DNA from: Lachnospiraceae bacterium
Lineage (GTDB): Bacteria; Bacillota; Clostridia; Lachnospirales; Lachnospiraceae
Length of the DNA: 64,000 nucleotides
Assembly: GCA_910574805.1 (NCBI GenBank)
Contig: CAJTCV010000003.1
Span: 248,001 to 312,000, forward strand
Direction: 5' to 3'
Below, in pieces: positions 46,329 to 55,121 of this stretch (position 1 is the stretch's first letter; each line of letters begins with the position of its first letter). The translations under genes were made by a program, and so were the position numbers. The notes under the pieces are model-generated. The model ran no database searches. It worked only from the letters and a program-made list of their open reading frames with translations, and was not told the origin of the DNA.

Positions 46329-47515
46329 TGGCTGCAGGCGCAGCAGCGGGCCTGCTCATGGCGTGCGGGGTGTTTTTTCTGGAGAAGGGACCGGCGCGTG
46401 TGGCTCCAGGGACTGTGATCCGGGGCGTGGAGCTGGGGGGAATGACTGCGGAAGAGGCGGCGGATGCGCTTAAAGAAGGGCTGTATGGGCAGCAGGAATA
46501 CAGTCCGGATACGGTCCAGACCTCCTGGGAGGTGAGGGACGGACAGCTGATTTTTACCATGGGAAGAGCAGGGGTGAGAGTAGAGGAACAAAGACTGGCG
46601 GAAGAGCTTCGAGAAGCCGTCCGGACGGGAGAGTACGAGAATCTGGATCTTTGTCTGGTGCAGACCGGCACCGTAGAACCGGTGGATCTGGATGCAGTGG
46701 CTTCTTCGGTCTGCCGGGAGACGCAGGACGCCTCTCTGGACCCGGAACATGATTATGAGGTCACGGAGTCGGTGACCGGAGTGGATTTTGACCGGGAGCT
46801 GGCAGGGGAGCTTCTGTCAGCCGCAGAGGAAGGCAGTGTGGTGGCGGTGGATCTGATCTGTACGGAGCCGGAGATTACCACACAGGAGCTGAAGGAGCGG
46901 CTGTTTGCCGACCGGCTGGCAGAGTATACCACCCGGGTGACCAGCAATGAAAACTATATTACCAACGTCCGGCTGGCGGCAGAGCGGTGCAACGGGACGA
47001 TTCTGCTTCCGGGAGAAGTCTTTTCCTTTAATGATACGGTAGGGGAACAGAACGCAGAGACAGGCTTTAAGAAAGCAAGCGCCACGCGGGGGACAGAGGT
47101 GATCCAGGCATACGGCGGGGGGATCTGCCAGGTCTCTTCCACGCTGTTCGCGGCGGCTCTGTATGCGGGGCTGGAGATTCCGGAGCGCTGGTGCCATACC
47201 TATGTGTGTACCTATATGGATCCGGGGATGGATGCAGCCGTTGCGTGGGATGTGCTGGATTTTCAGATTGCCAACGGAAAGGAGTATCCGGTGAAGCTGG
47301 AAGTCCGCTATGCGGACCGGTATCTGACCGTGACGATCCTCGGAACGAAGACGAAGGAGACACCCATCGAGATCGTCACCGAGACAGAAGAGTCCCCTGC
47401 CGATCTTCTGCGGATCTCTACCTACAGAAGGATCTACAGCTCCAACGGGGAGCATGTCTTTATCGAAAAGGTGGGGGACAGTGAATATCTGGATCCGTGG
47501 AGGAAGGTGGACTAA
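46292..47515 (+). CDS. VanW-family protein with peptidoglycan-binding-4 domain
   Basis: A 407-residue exported or membrane-anchored protein. A helix near the start (ILMAAGAAAGLLMACGVFFL) is followed by a PG_binding_4 region (about residues 40-200). The VanW domain spans about residues 210-370 with GEVFSFNDTVGEQNAETGF, YGGGICQVSSTLFAAALYAG and the ending KEYPVKLEVRY. VanW proteins occur in some vancomycin-resistance clusters, but most, as here, are chromosomal cell-wall proteins of unknown role. The ATG at 46292 follows GAGGAGAGCG; a longer frame upstream lies inside the preceding gene and is not conserved. Confidence 0.9.
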   Translation: MSERRSRRKQILMAAGAAAGLLMACGVFFLEKGPARVAPGTVIRGVELGGMTAEEAADALKEGLYGQQEYSPDTVQTSWEVRDGQLIFTMGRAGVRVEEQRLAEELREAVRTGEYENLDLCLVQTGTVEPVDLDAVASSVCRETQDASLDPEHDYEVTESVTGVDFDRELAGELLSAAEEGSVVAVDLICTEPEITTQELKERLFADRLAEYTTRVTSNENYITNVRLAAERCNGTILLPGEVFSFNDTVGEQNAETGFKKASATRGTEVIQAYGGGICQVSSTLFAAALYAGLEIPERWCHTYVCTYMDPGMDAAVAWDVLDFQIANGKEYPVKLEVRYADRYLTVTILGTKTKETPIEIVTETEESPADLLRISTYRRIYSSNGEHVFIEKVGDSEYLDPWRKVD

Positions 47516-47605
47516 AAGACTGGTTGACATGGATTCTCAGGATTGTTAGAATGATGACAGAAGCAGATCAGGAGCGGTCTGCAAAGTGTGCGGAGGAAAA
47601 AAGAA

Positions 47606-50600
47606 ATGTATCATTGCCATGTTCGTTTTTATTTTGCCGGCTATCATTGCGGAGCATTTGATACGATAAAAGGAATGACTCCACTGGAGCATTTCACTCA
47701 TGAATTTCTGGAAAGTGAGAGGCCAGAGGGTGCACTGGCGGCTGAGGCGGATGTGATCCTGGCGAATCTCCGGGGCATGGAGGCACCGGAGAACCTTTGC
47801 GTCCTGCTGGAAGGAAAGGGCAGGGAGGCGGAGCTGATCCTTCTGGCCGGGAAGGAGCAGGTCCCGTCGCTGCTGCAGTCTTTGTCAGAGGTCCGGGATC
47901 TGTGGATCATGCCCATGGAAGAAGAAGAGGTGCGGTTTCGATTCCACAGATGGCAGCAGGGCTTAAAGGAGCGTAAGGATCACTGGGAGACCAGCCATTA
48001 CCTGGAGTCCACGATCAATAACATCCCGAATCTTATCTGGTATAAGAATAAGGACGGGATCCATGAGAAGGTGAACGACAGCTTCTGCAGGACGGTGAAC
48101 AAGACCAGGGAGCAGGTACAGGGCAGAGGGCATGCATACATCTGGGATGTGGAATTTGACGATCCCGCCTGCATTGAGTCGGAGCGGATCGTCATGACGG
48201 AGAAAAAGACCTGCATATCGGAGGAGACGGTACAGACCGGGGACGGGGTGCGGCTTCTTACGACATACAAGTCGCCCCTGTACGATCTGGACGGAAGCGT
48301 CATGGGGACCGTGGGGATCGGGATCGATATCACTCAGGAACGCACCTATGAGCGGGAGCTTATGAAGAGGAACCGGACACTGGAAATGATCATCACCAGT
48401 ATGGACTGCGGTGTGATGACCCATTCCATGGACGGGGCGCACATCATCAGCGTCAATCAGGCGGCTCTGAAGATCCTGGGATATGAATCTCAGGAGGAGA
48501 TGATGGCGGACGGTTTTGACATGGTCGCCATGTCTGTAATGGAGGAAGACCGGGAGAAGCTCCGGGAATATATCCAGTCTCTGAAAAAGGAAGGCGACAG
48601 CGTCAGCATGGAGTACCGGGTGCAGCATAAGAACGGCGACATTCTGCACGTGATGGGAAATGTAAAGCTTTTGAAGGAAAACGGTGAGCTGTTTTATCAG
48701 CGGTTCCTTCTGGACTGTACGGCGCAGAAGCTTCAGGAGAAAAAGAATGAGAGACGTCAGATGGAGCTGGTCCATGCTCTCAGCATTGAGTATGACCTGG
48801 TCTGCTTTATCGATCTGGAGATCGGCAGGGGCCGCACACTCCGGGTCAATGAAGACCAGGAGATGTTCGCATCGGTCTTTGCAGGTGAGATCTCTCTGAA
48901 GGAGAGCATGGAGCGGTACATAGAGGAATATGTCTACGAAGAAGATCAGGGTATGCTGCGTGAGGCGTATGCTTTTGATACACTGGAACGGGAACTGGCA
49001 GAGAAAAAGCTGTATTCAGTCAATTACCGCGTGGTGCGGGACGGGGAGATGGAATACTATCAGATGAAGGCGGTGCAGGCAGGAGAATGGCCTGAGAGCC
49101 GCAGCATCGTCCTGGGTTTCTGCAGCGTGGATGAGGAGATCCGCCGGGAGATGGAGCAGAAGAATCTTCTGGAGGATGCGCTTCTGCAGGCAAACCGGGC
49201 GAATAAAGCGAAGAGTACATTTCTTTCCAACATGTCTCACGATATCCGGACACCCATGAATGCCATCGTGGGCTTTACGGCCCTTGCCATCGCCCATATT
49301 GACCGCCGGGAACAGGTGGAGGAATATCTGAAGAAGATCATGACTTCCGGAAATCATCTGCTGAGTCTGATCAACGATGTGCTGGATATGAGCCGCATCG
49401 AGAGCGGCAAGATGCATCTGGAGGAAAAGCCCTGCCGTCTGCCGGATATCCTTCACGGACTGCGCAATATCGTGCAGACGGATGTCCGTGCAAAACAGCT
49501 GGAGCTGTATATTGATACGGTGGATGTGGTGGATGAGGATATCTACTGCGACAAGCTGCGGCTGAATCAGGTGCTTCTGAACCTGCTCAGCAACTGCGTC
49601 AAATATACGGCTGCCGGCGGCATGATCAGCATGAGGATCATGGAGAAGGCAGGTGCGCCTGAGGGCTATGCGAATTATGAATTTTCCATACGGGATACAG
49701 GGATCGGCATGAGTGAGGAATTTGTGTCGCATATTTTTGAGCCCTTTGAGCGGGAGAAGACTTCCACGGTCAGCGGGATCCAGGGGACCGGCCTTGGGAT
49801 GGCGATCACCAAGAACATTGTGGATATGATGAACGGCAGTATCGAGGTCAGAAGCAAGGTCGGAGTAGGGACAGAATTTACCGTGGGCTTCACCTTCCGT
49901 CTGAATACAGAGGTGAAAGCACCCCGGGATATTCCGGAGCTTAAGAATTTAAGGGCGCTGGTGGTGGATGATGATTTCAATACCTGCGATACCGTGTCCT
50001 ATATGCTCCAGCAGATTGGGATGCGTGCGGAGTGGACGCTGTCCGGCAAGGAGGCGGTGCTCCGCACACGGCAGGCGGTCATGCGGGGGAATGCCTACAC
50101 GGTCTATATCATCGACTGGATGCTGCCTGACATGAACGGGATTGAGGTTACCAGAAGGATCCGCCGGGAGATGGGAGAAGAGGTGCCCATCATCGTCCTG
50201 ACGGCATATGACTGGACGGAGATCGAAGAAGAGGCGAGAGAAGCCGGGGTTACGGCGTTCTGCAGCAAGCCTCTGTTCCTGTCGGAGCTTCGCAGCTGTC
50301 TGTACTCCATCGTCAATGTGGAAGGAGACAGTAAGAAAGCCGGAGAGGAAGAGAAAAAGATCCATGCCGGACGTATTCTGCTGGCGGAGGACAACGAGCT
50401 GAACCAGGAGATCGCGGCGGAGATCCTGGGGGATGCGGGATTTGACACAGAGATCGCAGATAACGGACAGATCGCTGTGGATATGCTGAAGGCATCAAGC
50501 CCCGGATACTATCAGCTTGTCCTGATGGATGTTCAGATGCCGGTGATGGACGGCTACGAGGCAGTCCGGGAGATCCGCAGGCTTGAGAATAAGAAGCTGG

Positions 50601-50743
50601 CAGACATACCGGTGCTGGCGATGACGGCAAATGCATTCGAGGAAGATAAGCAGGAAGCACTGCGGTGCGGGATGAACGGGCATATTGCCAAACCCATTGA
50701 TATTGAGAATCTCTTCGAGATGCTGAAGCAGGTACTGAACTGA
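47606..50743 (+). CDS. Hybrid sensor histidine kinase, PAS-HisKA-HATPase-REC-REC
   Basis: A 1045-residue soluble hybrid kinase. Order: an N-terminal receiver-like but degenerate domain (1-120), PAS (about 130-250, IPNLIWYKNKDGIHEKVN), a second PAS (about 255-385), a third sensor region, HisKA with FLSNMSHDIRTPMNAIVGFT (His near 545), the ATPase domain with NLLSNCVKYTAAGG and DTGIGMSEEFV, then two receivers. REC1 (about 780-895) has LVVDDDFNT and IIDWMLPDMNG; REC2 (about 920-1040) has LLAEDNELNQE and VLMDVQMPVMDGY. No membrane helix is seen. I use the ATG nine bases after GGAGG rather than the upstream GTG. The output partner is unknown. Confidence 0.9.
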   Translation: MYHCHVRFYFAGYHCGAFDTIKGMTPLEHFTHEFLESERPEGALAAEADVILANLRGMEAPENLCVLLEGKGREAELILLAGKEQVPSLLQSLSEVRDLWIMPMEEEEVRFRFHRWQQGLKERKDHWETSHYLESTINNIPNLIWYKNKDGIHEKVNDSFCRTVNKTREQVQGRGHAYIWDVEFDDPACIESERIVMTEKKTCISEETVQTGDGVRLLTTYKSPLYDLDGSVMGTVGIGIDITQERTYERELMKRNRTLEMIITSMDCGVMTHSMDGAHIISVNQAALKILGYESQEEMMADGFDMVAMSVMEEDREKLREYIQSLKKEGDSVSMEYRVQHKNGDILHVMGNVKLLKENGELFYQRFLLDCTAQKLQEKKNERRQMELVHALSIEYDLVCFIDLEIGRGRTLRVNEDQEMFASVFAGEISLKESMERYIEEYVYEEDQGMLREAYAFDTLERELAEKKLYSVNYRVVRDGEMEYYQMKAVQAGEWPESRSIVLGFCSVDEEIRREMEQKNLLEDALLQANRANKAKSTFLSNMSHDIRTPMNAIVGFTALAIAHIDRREQVEEYLKKIMTSGNHLLSLINDVLDMSRIESGKMHLEEKPCRLPDILHGLRNIVQTDVRAKQLELYIDTVDVVDEDIYCDKLRLNQVLLNLLSNCVKYTAAGGMISMRIMEKAGAPEGYANYEFSIRDTGIGMSEEFVSHIFEPFEREKTSTVSGIQGTGLGMAITKNIVDMMNGSIEVRSKVGVGTEFTVGFTFRLNTEVKAPRDIPELKNLRALVVDDDFNTCDTVSYMLQQIGMRAEWTLSGKEAVLRTRQAVMRGNAYTVYIIDWMLPDMNGIEVTRRIRREMGEEVPIIVLTAYDWTEIEEEAREAGVTAFCSKPLFLSELRSCLYSIVNVEGDSKKAGEEEKKIHAGRILLAEDNELNQEIAAEILGDAGFDTEIADNGQIAVDMLKASSPGYYQLVLMDVQMPVMDGYEAVREIRRLENKKLADIPVLAMTANAFEEDKQEALRCGMNGHIAKPIDIENLFEMLKQVLN

Positions 50744-50778
50744 CCGGCAGGTTCCCCGGGGGCCTGTACTGCGACGAA

Positions 50779-50829
50779 GCCGCAGGAAGGAGTACATCAT
50801 TCTGAATGTGCTGCTTTCTGCGGCTTTTT
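50779..50829 (+). terminator. Terminator after the hybrid kinase
   Basis: GCCGCAG (50779-50785) pairs with CTGCGGC (50818-50824), with extra pairing inside the loop, followed by TTTTT. Confidence 0.75.
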
Positions 50830-50933
50830 GGCATTCGCTGCAAAAACCGACAGCCTTCAGTTGTTTTTGCAGGATGCGGACGTTATACTGGAAGGGATGG
50901 ACGGGATGAAATGAAGAAAGGAATGAAGGGGCT

Positions 50934-52358
50934 ATGGAAGAAGAGAAAAAGGAGAAGAGACGTCCCGGGGTGCTGCCGGCAGTGCTGGGGGTGCTTCTGC
51001 TTGCGGCGGCTTCTGCCTGGGGCGGAGGACGGCTCTATTATGAAAATCATTTTCTGCCGGGGACCAGGGTGGATGGGATCGATGTGTCCGGCCTGACGGT
51101 GGAGGAGCTGGAGGCGAAGATCAGAGACTATCTGCTGTGTATCGTGGAGCGTAAGTCGGACGGCCTGACGCTGGAAGAGGATATACAGGGGAAGGAGATC
51201 GGACTGGGCTATACATCTGCGGAGCCGCTGCGGGAATTTCTCAAAGACCAGAAAAAGTGGATGTGGTTTCTGCCGCAGGAAGAAGAATACAGGACAAAGG
51301 GTCTGATCTCCTGGGATCAGAAGGAGCTGGAGGCAAAGGTGGACGGACTTACAGGCTTTCGGGAGGATTTTGCGGAAATGCCGGCAGATGCATATATATC
51401 AGAGTATGATCCGGAGACGGGCTTTGTCATCGTGCCGGAGAGCCAGGGAAACGAGCTGGACCGGCAGAAGACACTGGAAGTGATCCGGGAAGCAGTGGCA
51501 GCGCTCATGGACCGGGTGGATCTTGCCGCCATGGGCTGCTATGAGACGCCCTGCGTGACTTCTGAGAACGAGGAGCTTTTACAGACGCTGGAGAAGCTGC
51601 GGGCGTATGAGGATCTGGAGATCATCTATACCTTTGGAGAAAATATAGAGACGCTGGATGGAGAGACGGTCAGCGGATGGCTTCATGCGGACGGCATGGA
51701 GGCTGCGTTGGATGAAAGCCAGGTGGAGGCGTTCGTAGTCATGCTGAGAAAGCGCTATGATACGATCTTTCGTCCCAGGACTTTTATGACCAGCTACGGG
51801 AAGGAGATCACCATTGAAGGCGGGGACTATGGCTGGTGGATGAATTACCCGCAGGAAATCGCAGAGCTGACGGAAATGATACGAAGATGCGAGAGCGGGG
51901 AACGCACACCGGTCTATCACCAGACCGCAGACCGGTATGGGAAGCCGGATTACGGCGATACTTATGTAGAGATCAATCTGACAGCACAACACCTGTTCCT
52001 CTACCGGGACGGGAATCTTCTGCTGGAATCAGACCTGGTTTCCGGCAGCTCCATCCGGGGAGATGATACGCCGCCGGGCGTCTACAGCATCACCTACAAA
52101 CAGCGCAACGCCACGCTGACCAATGAGGATTACCGGACGCCGGTATCCTACTGGATGCCTTTTAACCGGAACATCGGTCTGCACGATGCCGGATGGAGGC
52201 GCTCCTTCGGCGGGGATATCTATAAGACCAACGGGTCGCACGGATGCGTGAATCTGCCTCCTTCCGCAGCGAAGGAGATCTATGAGAACGTCCGGAAAGG
52301 AACGCCGGTGATCTGCTATGAACTGCCGGGAACGGAGCAGACAGTGTTGACAAAATGA
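50934..52358 (+). CDS. L,D-transpeptidase (YkuD) with peptidoglycan-binding-4 domain
   Basis: A 474-residue membrane-anchored cell-wall cross-linking enzyme. A helix (PAVLGVLLLAAASAWGGGRL) at residues 15-35 is followed by PG_binding_4 repeats (about 40-320). The YkuD catalytic domain lies at about 340-465, with the active motif HDAGWRRSF and SHGCVNLPPSAAKEI, where the cysteine of SHGCVN is the nucleophile. It makes 3-3 cross-links that bypass beta-lactam-sensitive enzymes. The start ATG follows GAAAGGAATGAAGGGGC. It is a single gene behind a terminator. Confidence 0.93.
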   Translation: MEEEKKEKRRPGVLPAVLGVLLLAAASAWGGGRLYYENHFLPGTRVDGIDVSGLTVEELEAKIRDYLLCIVERKSDGLTLEEDIQGKEIGLGYTSAEPLREFLKDQKKWMWFLPQEEEYRTKGLISWDQKELEAKVDGLTGFREDFAEMPADAYISEYDPETGFVIVPESQGNELDRQKTLEVIREAVAALMDRVDLAAMGCYETPCVTSENEELLQTLEKLRAYEDLEIIYTFGENIETLDGETVSGWLHADGMEAALDESQVEAFVVMLRKRYDTIFRPRTFMTSYGKEITIEGGDYGWWMNYPQEIAELTEMIRRCESGERTPVYHQTADRYGKPDYGDTYVEINLTAQHLFLYRDGNLLLESDLVSGSSIRGDDTPPGVYSITYKQRNATLTNEDYRTPVSYWMPFNRNIGLHDAGWRRSFGGDIYKTNGSHGCVNLPPSAAKEIYENVRKGTPVICYELPGTEQTVLTK

Positions 52359-52403
52359 CGGCAGTTTTTGTTATTTTCAAAAAAAGATGGAAATCGGGAG
52401 AAA

Positions 52404-52419
52404 ATTATGTTAACATAAT
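52404..52419. promoter_or_regulatory. Perfect palindrome upstream of citrate synthase
   Basis: ATTATGTTAACATAAT is a perfect 16-bp palindrome ending 30 bp before the citrate synthase start. Further upstream is TTGACA (about 52349-52354), overlapping the end of the previous gene. This is a good operator candidate. Confidence 0.55.
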
Positions 52420-52449
52420 GGATGTATAAAAAATGAAAGGGGGAAATGA

Positions 52450-53793
52450 ATGGGGTATTACGAAAAATGGAACGAATATACAGAGAAATACCAGAGACTG
52501 TGTCTGGAAAATGACACGATTTCCGACGAACTGTTCAAAGAGTACGGTGTGAACCGCGGACTGAGGGATATCAACGGGAACGGTGTGCTCACCGGACTTA
52601 CGAACATATCCAGAATCGAGTCCTTTAAGGTAGAGAACGGGAAGAAGGTGCCCTGTGACGGTGAGCTGTGGTACAGGGGCTATAATGTGATGGAGCTGGT
52701 ACGCAGTATTCCGGACGATGGATTCGGGTTTGAACGGATGGCATATCTTCTGGTGTTCGGGGAGATGCCTTCCAGAGAAGAGGAGGCGGAATTTGCGGAG
52801 CTTCTGGCAGGTGCGCGGGAGCTGCCCACCAATTTTACCAGGGATGTTATCATGAAGGCGTCCAACAAGGATATCATGAATTCCATGACCAGGAGCATCC
52901 TGACGCTGGCGTCCTACGATGACCAGATGGCGTCCAATGATGTGGGAAATGTGATCCGGCAGTGTGTGAACCTGATCAGCGTATTTCCCATGCTGGCCGT
53001 CTACGGGTATCATGCGTACAATCACTATGAGCGGGACGGGAGCATGTACATCCACAGACCGAATCCGGAGCTGTCCACGGCAGAGAATCTCCTGATGATG
53101 CTCCGGCCGGACAGGAACTACACATTTCTGGAGGCCAAGGTGCTGGATGTGGCGCTGCTGCTCCATATGGAGCACGGAGGCGGTAATAATTCCACCTTCA
53201 CCACCCGGGTCGTCACCTCGTCCGGTTCCGATACATATTCCGCCATTGCTGCGGCCATGTCTTCTCTGAAGGGCCCCAGGCACGGCGGCGCCAATATCAA
53301 GGTCATGGAGATGATGAATGACATCAGGGAGCATGTCAGGGATTATTCGGATAAGGAAGAGGTGCGGGACTATCTGGGGAAGATCCTGGATGGAGAAGCC
53401 TTTGACCACAAGGGCCTGATCTACGGCATGGGCCATGCGGTCTATTCCCTCTCTGATCCCCGTGAACGCGTGTTTAAGGATTTCGTGGAGAAGCTGTCGG
53501 TGGAGAAGCGCCGGGAGAAGGACATGGAGCTGTATAACAATATAGAGATGCTGGCTCCTGAGCTGATCGCGAAGAAGCGGAAGATCTACAAGGGCGTCAG
53601 TCCCAATGTGGACTTTTACAGCGGTTTCGTCTATGAGATGCTGGGGATCCCGGTGGAGCTGTACACGCCGATCTTCGCGATTGCCAGGATCGTGGGATGG
53701 AGCGCTCATCGGATCGAGGAGATCATCGGTATGAGCAAGATCATCCGTCCCTCCTACAAGAGCGTCATGAAAGAAAAAAAGCTGGACATATAA
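52450..53793 (+). CDS. gltA: Citrate synthase
   Basis: A 447-residue citrate (Si)-synthase-fold enzyme that condenses oxaloacetate and acetyl-CoA. In anaerobes it feeds 2-oxoglutarate and glutamate synthesis. The catalytic residues are in LHMEHGGGNNSTFTTR (His), GMGHAVYSLSDPRERVF (His and Arg) and GVSPNVDFYSGFVYEML (Asp). The length fits the clostridial type with an extended N-terminus. The start follows GGGGGAAATGA. A 2-methylcitrate role cannot be excluded, but no prp genes are near. Confidence 0.93.
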   Translation: MGYYEKWNEYTEKYQRLCLENDTISDELFKEYGVNRGLRDINGNGVLTGLTNISRIESFKVENGKKVPCDGELWYRGYNVMELVRSIPDDGFGFERMAYLLVFGEMPSREEEAEFAELLAGARELPTNFTRDVIMKASNKDIMNSMTRSILTLASYDDQMASNDVGNVIRQCVNLISVFPMLAVYGYHAYNHYERDGSMYIHRPNPELSTAENLLMMLRPDRNYTFLEAKVLDVALLLHMEHGGGNNSTFTTRVVTSSGSDTYSAIAAAMSSLKGPRHGGANIKVMEMMNDIREHVRDYSDKEEVRDYLGKILDGEAFDHKGLIYGMGHAVYSLSDPRERVFKDFVEKLSVEKRREKDMELYNNIEMLAPELIAKKRKIYKGVSPNVDFYSGFVYEMLGIPVELYTPIFAIARIVGWSAHRIEEIIGMSKIIRPSYKSVMKEKKLDI

Positions 53794-53840
53794 AAGCATG
53801 TCCCTCTCTTCCGTAAGGAACAGGGGGACATGCTCTTTTA
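53794..53840. terminator. Terminator after citrate synthase
   Basis: AAAAGCATGTCCC pairs with GGGGACATGCTCTTTT. A and T runs on the two sides allow use by both the citrate synthase and the convergent DUF3048 gene. Confidence 0.9.
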
Positions 53841-53851
53841 TAAACGGCTGT

Positions 53852-54970
53852 TTATTCGACGACCAGTTCATCCCAGCGGGAGTCTGATACAAGCGCCACA
53901 TAGGTCTTGCCTGTATTGAGGGTGATCAGGTTGCCGTCTGCGTCGTAGAAGCGCATGGGGTCCATGTCGTGTCCCTTGGACCAGGTGACCGGGATCGCTT
54001 TTCCGCCGGTGATGTAGTATCCGCTGCGGTTGTTCTGCTCCAGGATATTGAACTGCATATATCCGTTGCTGTCGTACTGGGTATGGGTCGCATTGGCGAT
54101 CAGCACGTTGGTGAACGCCAGCTGTTTGCTTCCGTTGGCCGGATCGGTGTGCTTCATACCGTATTCAGAATACAGGTATGTATTGCTGGCTGCGTCGTAA
54201 TCCAGCTGTGAACCGTTGTGTCCGAAAGGAAGGTCGACAGTGGTGCAGTCCAGAACTCCGGAGAGGGAGGAGAGATCCACAGGGTTCGCTTCGCCGGCAA
54301 ACTGCCAGTGGGGGCCCGGGTAATATTCATTGTATTCCGAAGAGATACCCGCGGACTTCAGCCGTTTCTCGATCTCGCCGGTGGTGACATATTCGGTGAA
54401 CTCTCTGGGCTTTCCGTTCTGGATCCGGGCAAAGCCGCCGCTTAAGTGATCCACCCAGGGATTCTTCAGGTAGGGATCGATATAGAAGGGACCGCCGTCA
54501 TGAACGACTACCGCGTTGTACTCCGGTGCGATCATAAAGTTGGTGGGCCGTACGCTTCGGATGCTGCCGAACTGGGTGATCTGATTCCAGTCTTTCACAA
54601 TGGCCATGAAACGGGTGATCTCGCCGTTGGCCGTGCTGTTCATCATCTCATATACGATATCCGCCTGGGTGAGCCCATAGTGGAGCAGGGCGGTCTTCTC
54701 GTTGTCGACCATGATAGCCACCGGGCGCTGATTCTGAAGGGACTCATCGATCCATTCATTGGTCAGCTCGCTGCGGTACATACCTTCCCTGGTCTCTTCT
54801 TCTACCGGTGCTTCCGTGTCTTCTTCCGGTTCCTGTTCCGTCTCTTCTGCAGTTGCGTCAGAGACGTCCGTGACGACAGGCGCGACCTCTTCCTCCTTGC
54901 CGCCGCATCCTGTCAGTGCAGTACATGCCAGTACAGCAGATAAAAAGAGCAGTAAAGTTTTTTTCTTCAT
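53852..54970 (-). CDS. DUF3048 lipoprotein (YerB-like)
   Basis: A 372-residue lipoprotein. The signal peptide KKTLLLFLSAVLACTALTGC ends in the lipobox LTGC, so Cys21 or thereabouts is lipidated and the protein sits outside the membrane. An acidic linker follows, then the DUF3048 domains with NQRPVAIMVDNEKTALLHYG, EMMNSTANGEITRFMAI and the C-terminal YITGGKAIPVTWSKGHD. B. subtilis YerB is the named relative; its function is unknown. It is a single gene. Confidence 0.92.
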   Translation of the reverse strand: MKKKTLLLFLSAVLACTALTGCGGKEEEVAPVVTDVSDATAEETEQEPEEDTEAPVEEETREGMYRSELTNEWIDESLQNQRPVAIMVDNEKTALLHYGLTQADIVYEMMNSTANGEITRFMAIVKDWNQITQFGSIRSVRPTNFMIAPEYNAVVVHDGGPFYIDPYLKNPWVDHLSGGFARIQNGKPREFTEYVTTGEIEKRLKSAGISSEYNEYYPGPHWQFAGEANPVDLSSLSGVLDCTTVDLPFGHNGSQLDYDAASNTYLYSEYGMKHTDPANGSKQLAFTNVLIANATHTQYDSNGYMQFNILEQNNRSGYYITGGKAIPVTWSKGHDMDPMRFYDADGNLITLNTGKTYVALVSDSRWDELVVE

Positions 54971-55046
54971 GTAAAATAAATCCTTTCTTTGATTTTCTTT
55001 AAATCTACCTCAGTATACACCATATTCAAACATTTTTAAAGATTTA

Positions 55047-55078
55047 ATCACAATTCTATCACAATTCCCTGTTATAGT
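55047..55078 (+). promoter_or_regulatory. htrA promoter with tandem direct repeats
   Basis: ATCACAATTC occurs twice (55047-55056 and 55058-55067), 11 bp apart, followed by the -10 box TATAGT (55073-55078). The repeats replace a good -35, the layout used by OmpR-family response regulators that activate transcription. Confidence 0.6.
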
Positions 55079-55121
55079 AGTTTTATCCAACAGGGAGATA
55101 CAGAGAAAGGAGCAGAAAATA

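Noticed and set aside
46292-47515. VanW as evidence for a vancomycin-resistance cluster.
   Set aside because: No ligase, dehydrogenase or dipeptidase genes are near; VanW-domain proteins are common chromosomal proteins in clostridia.
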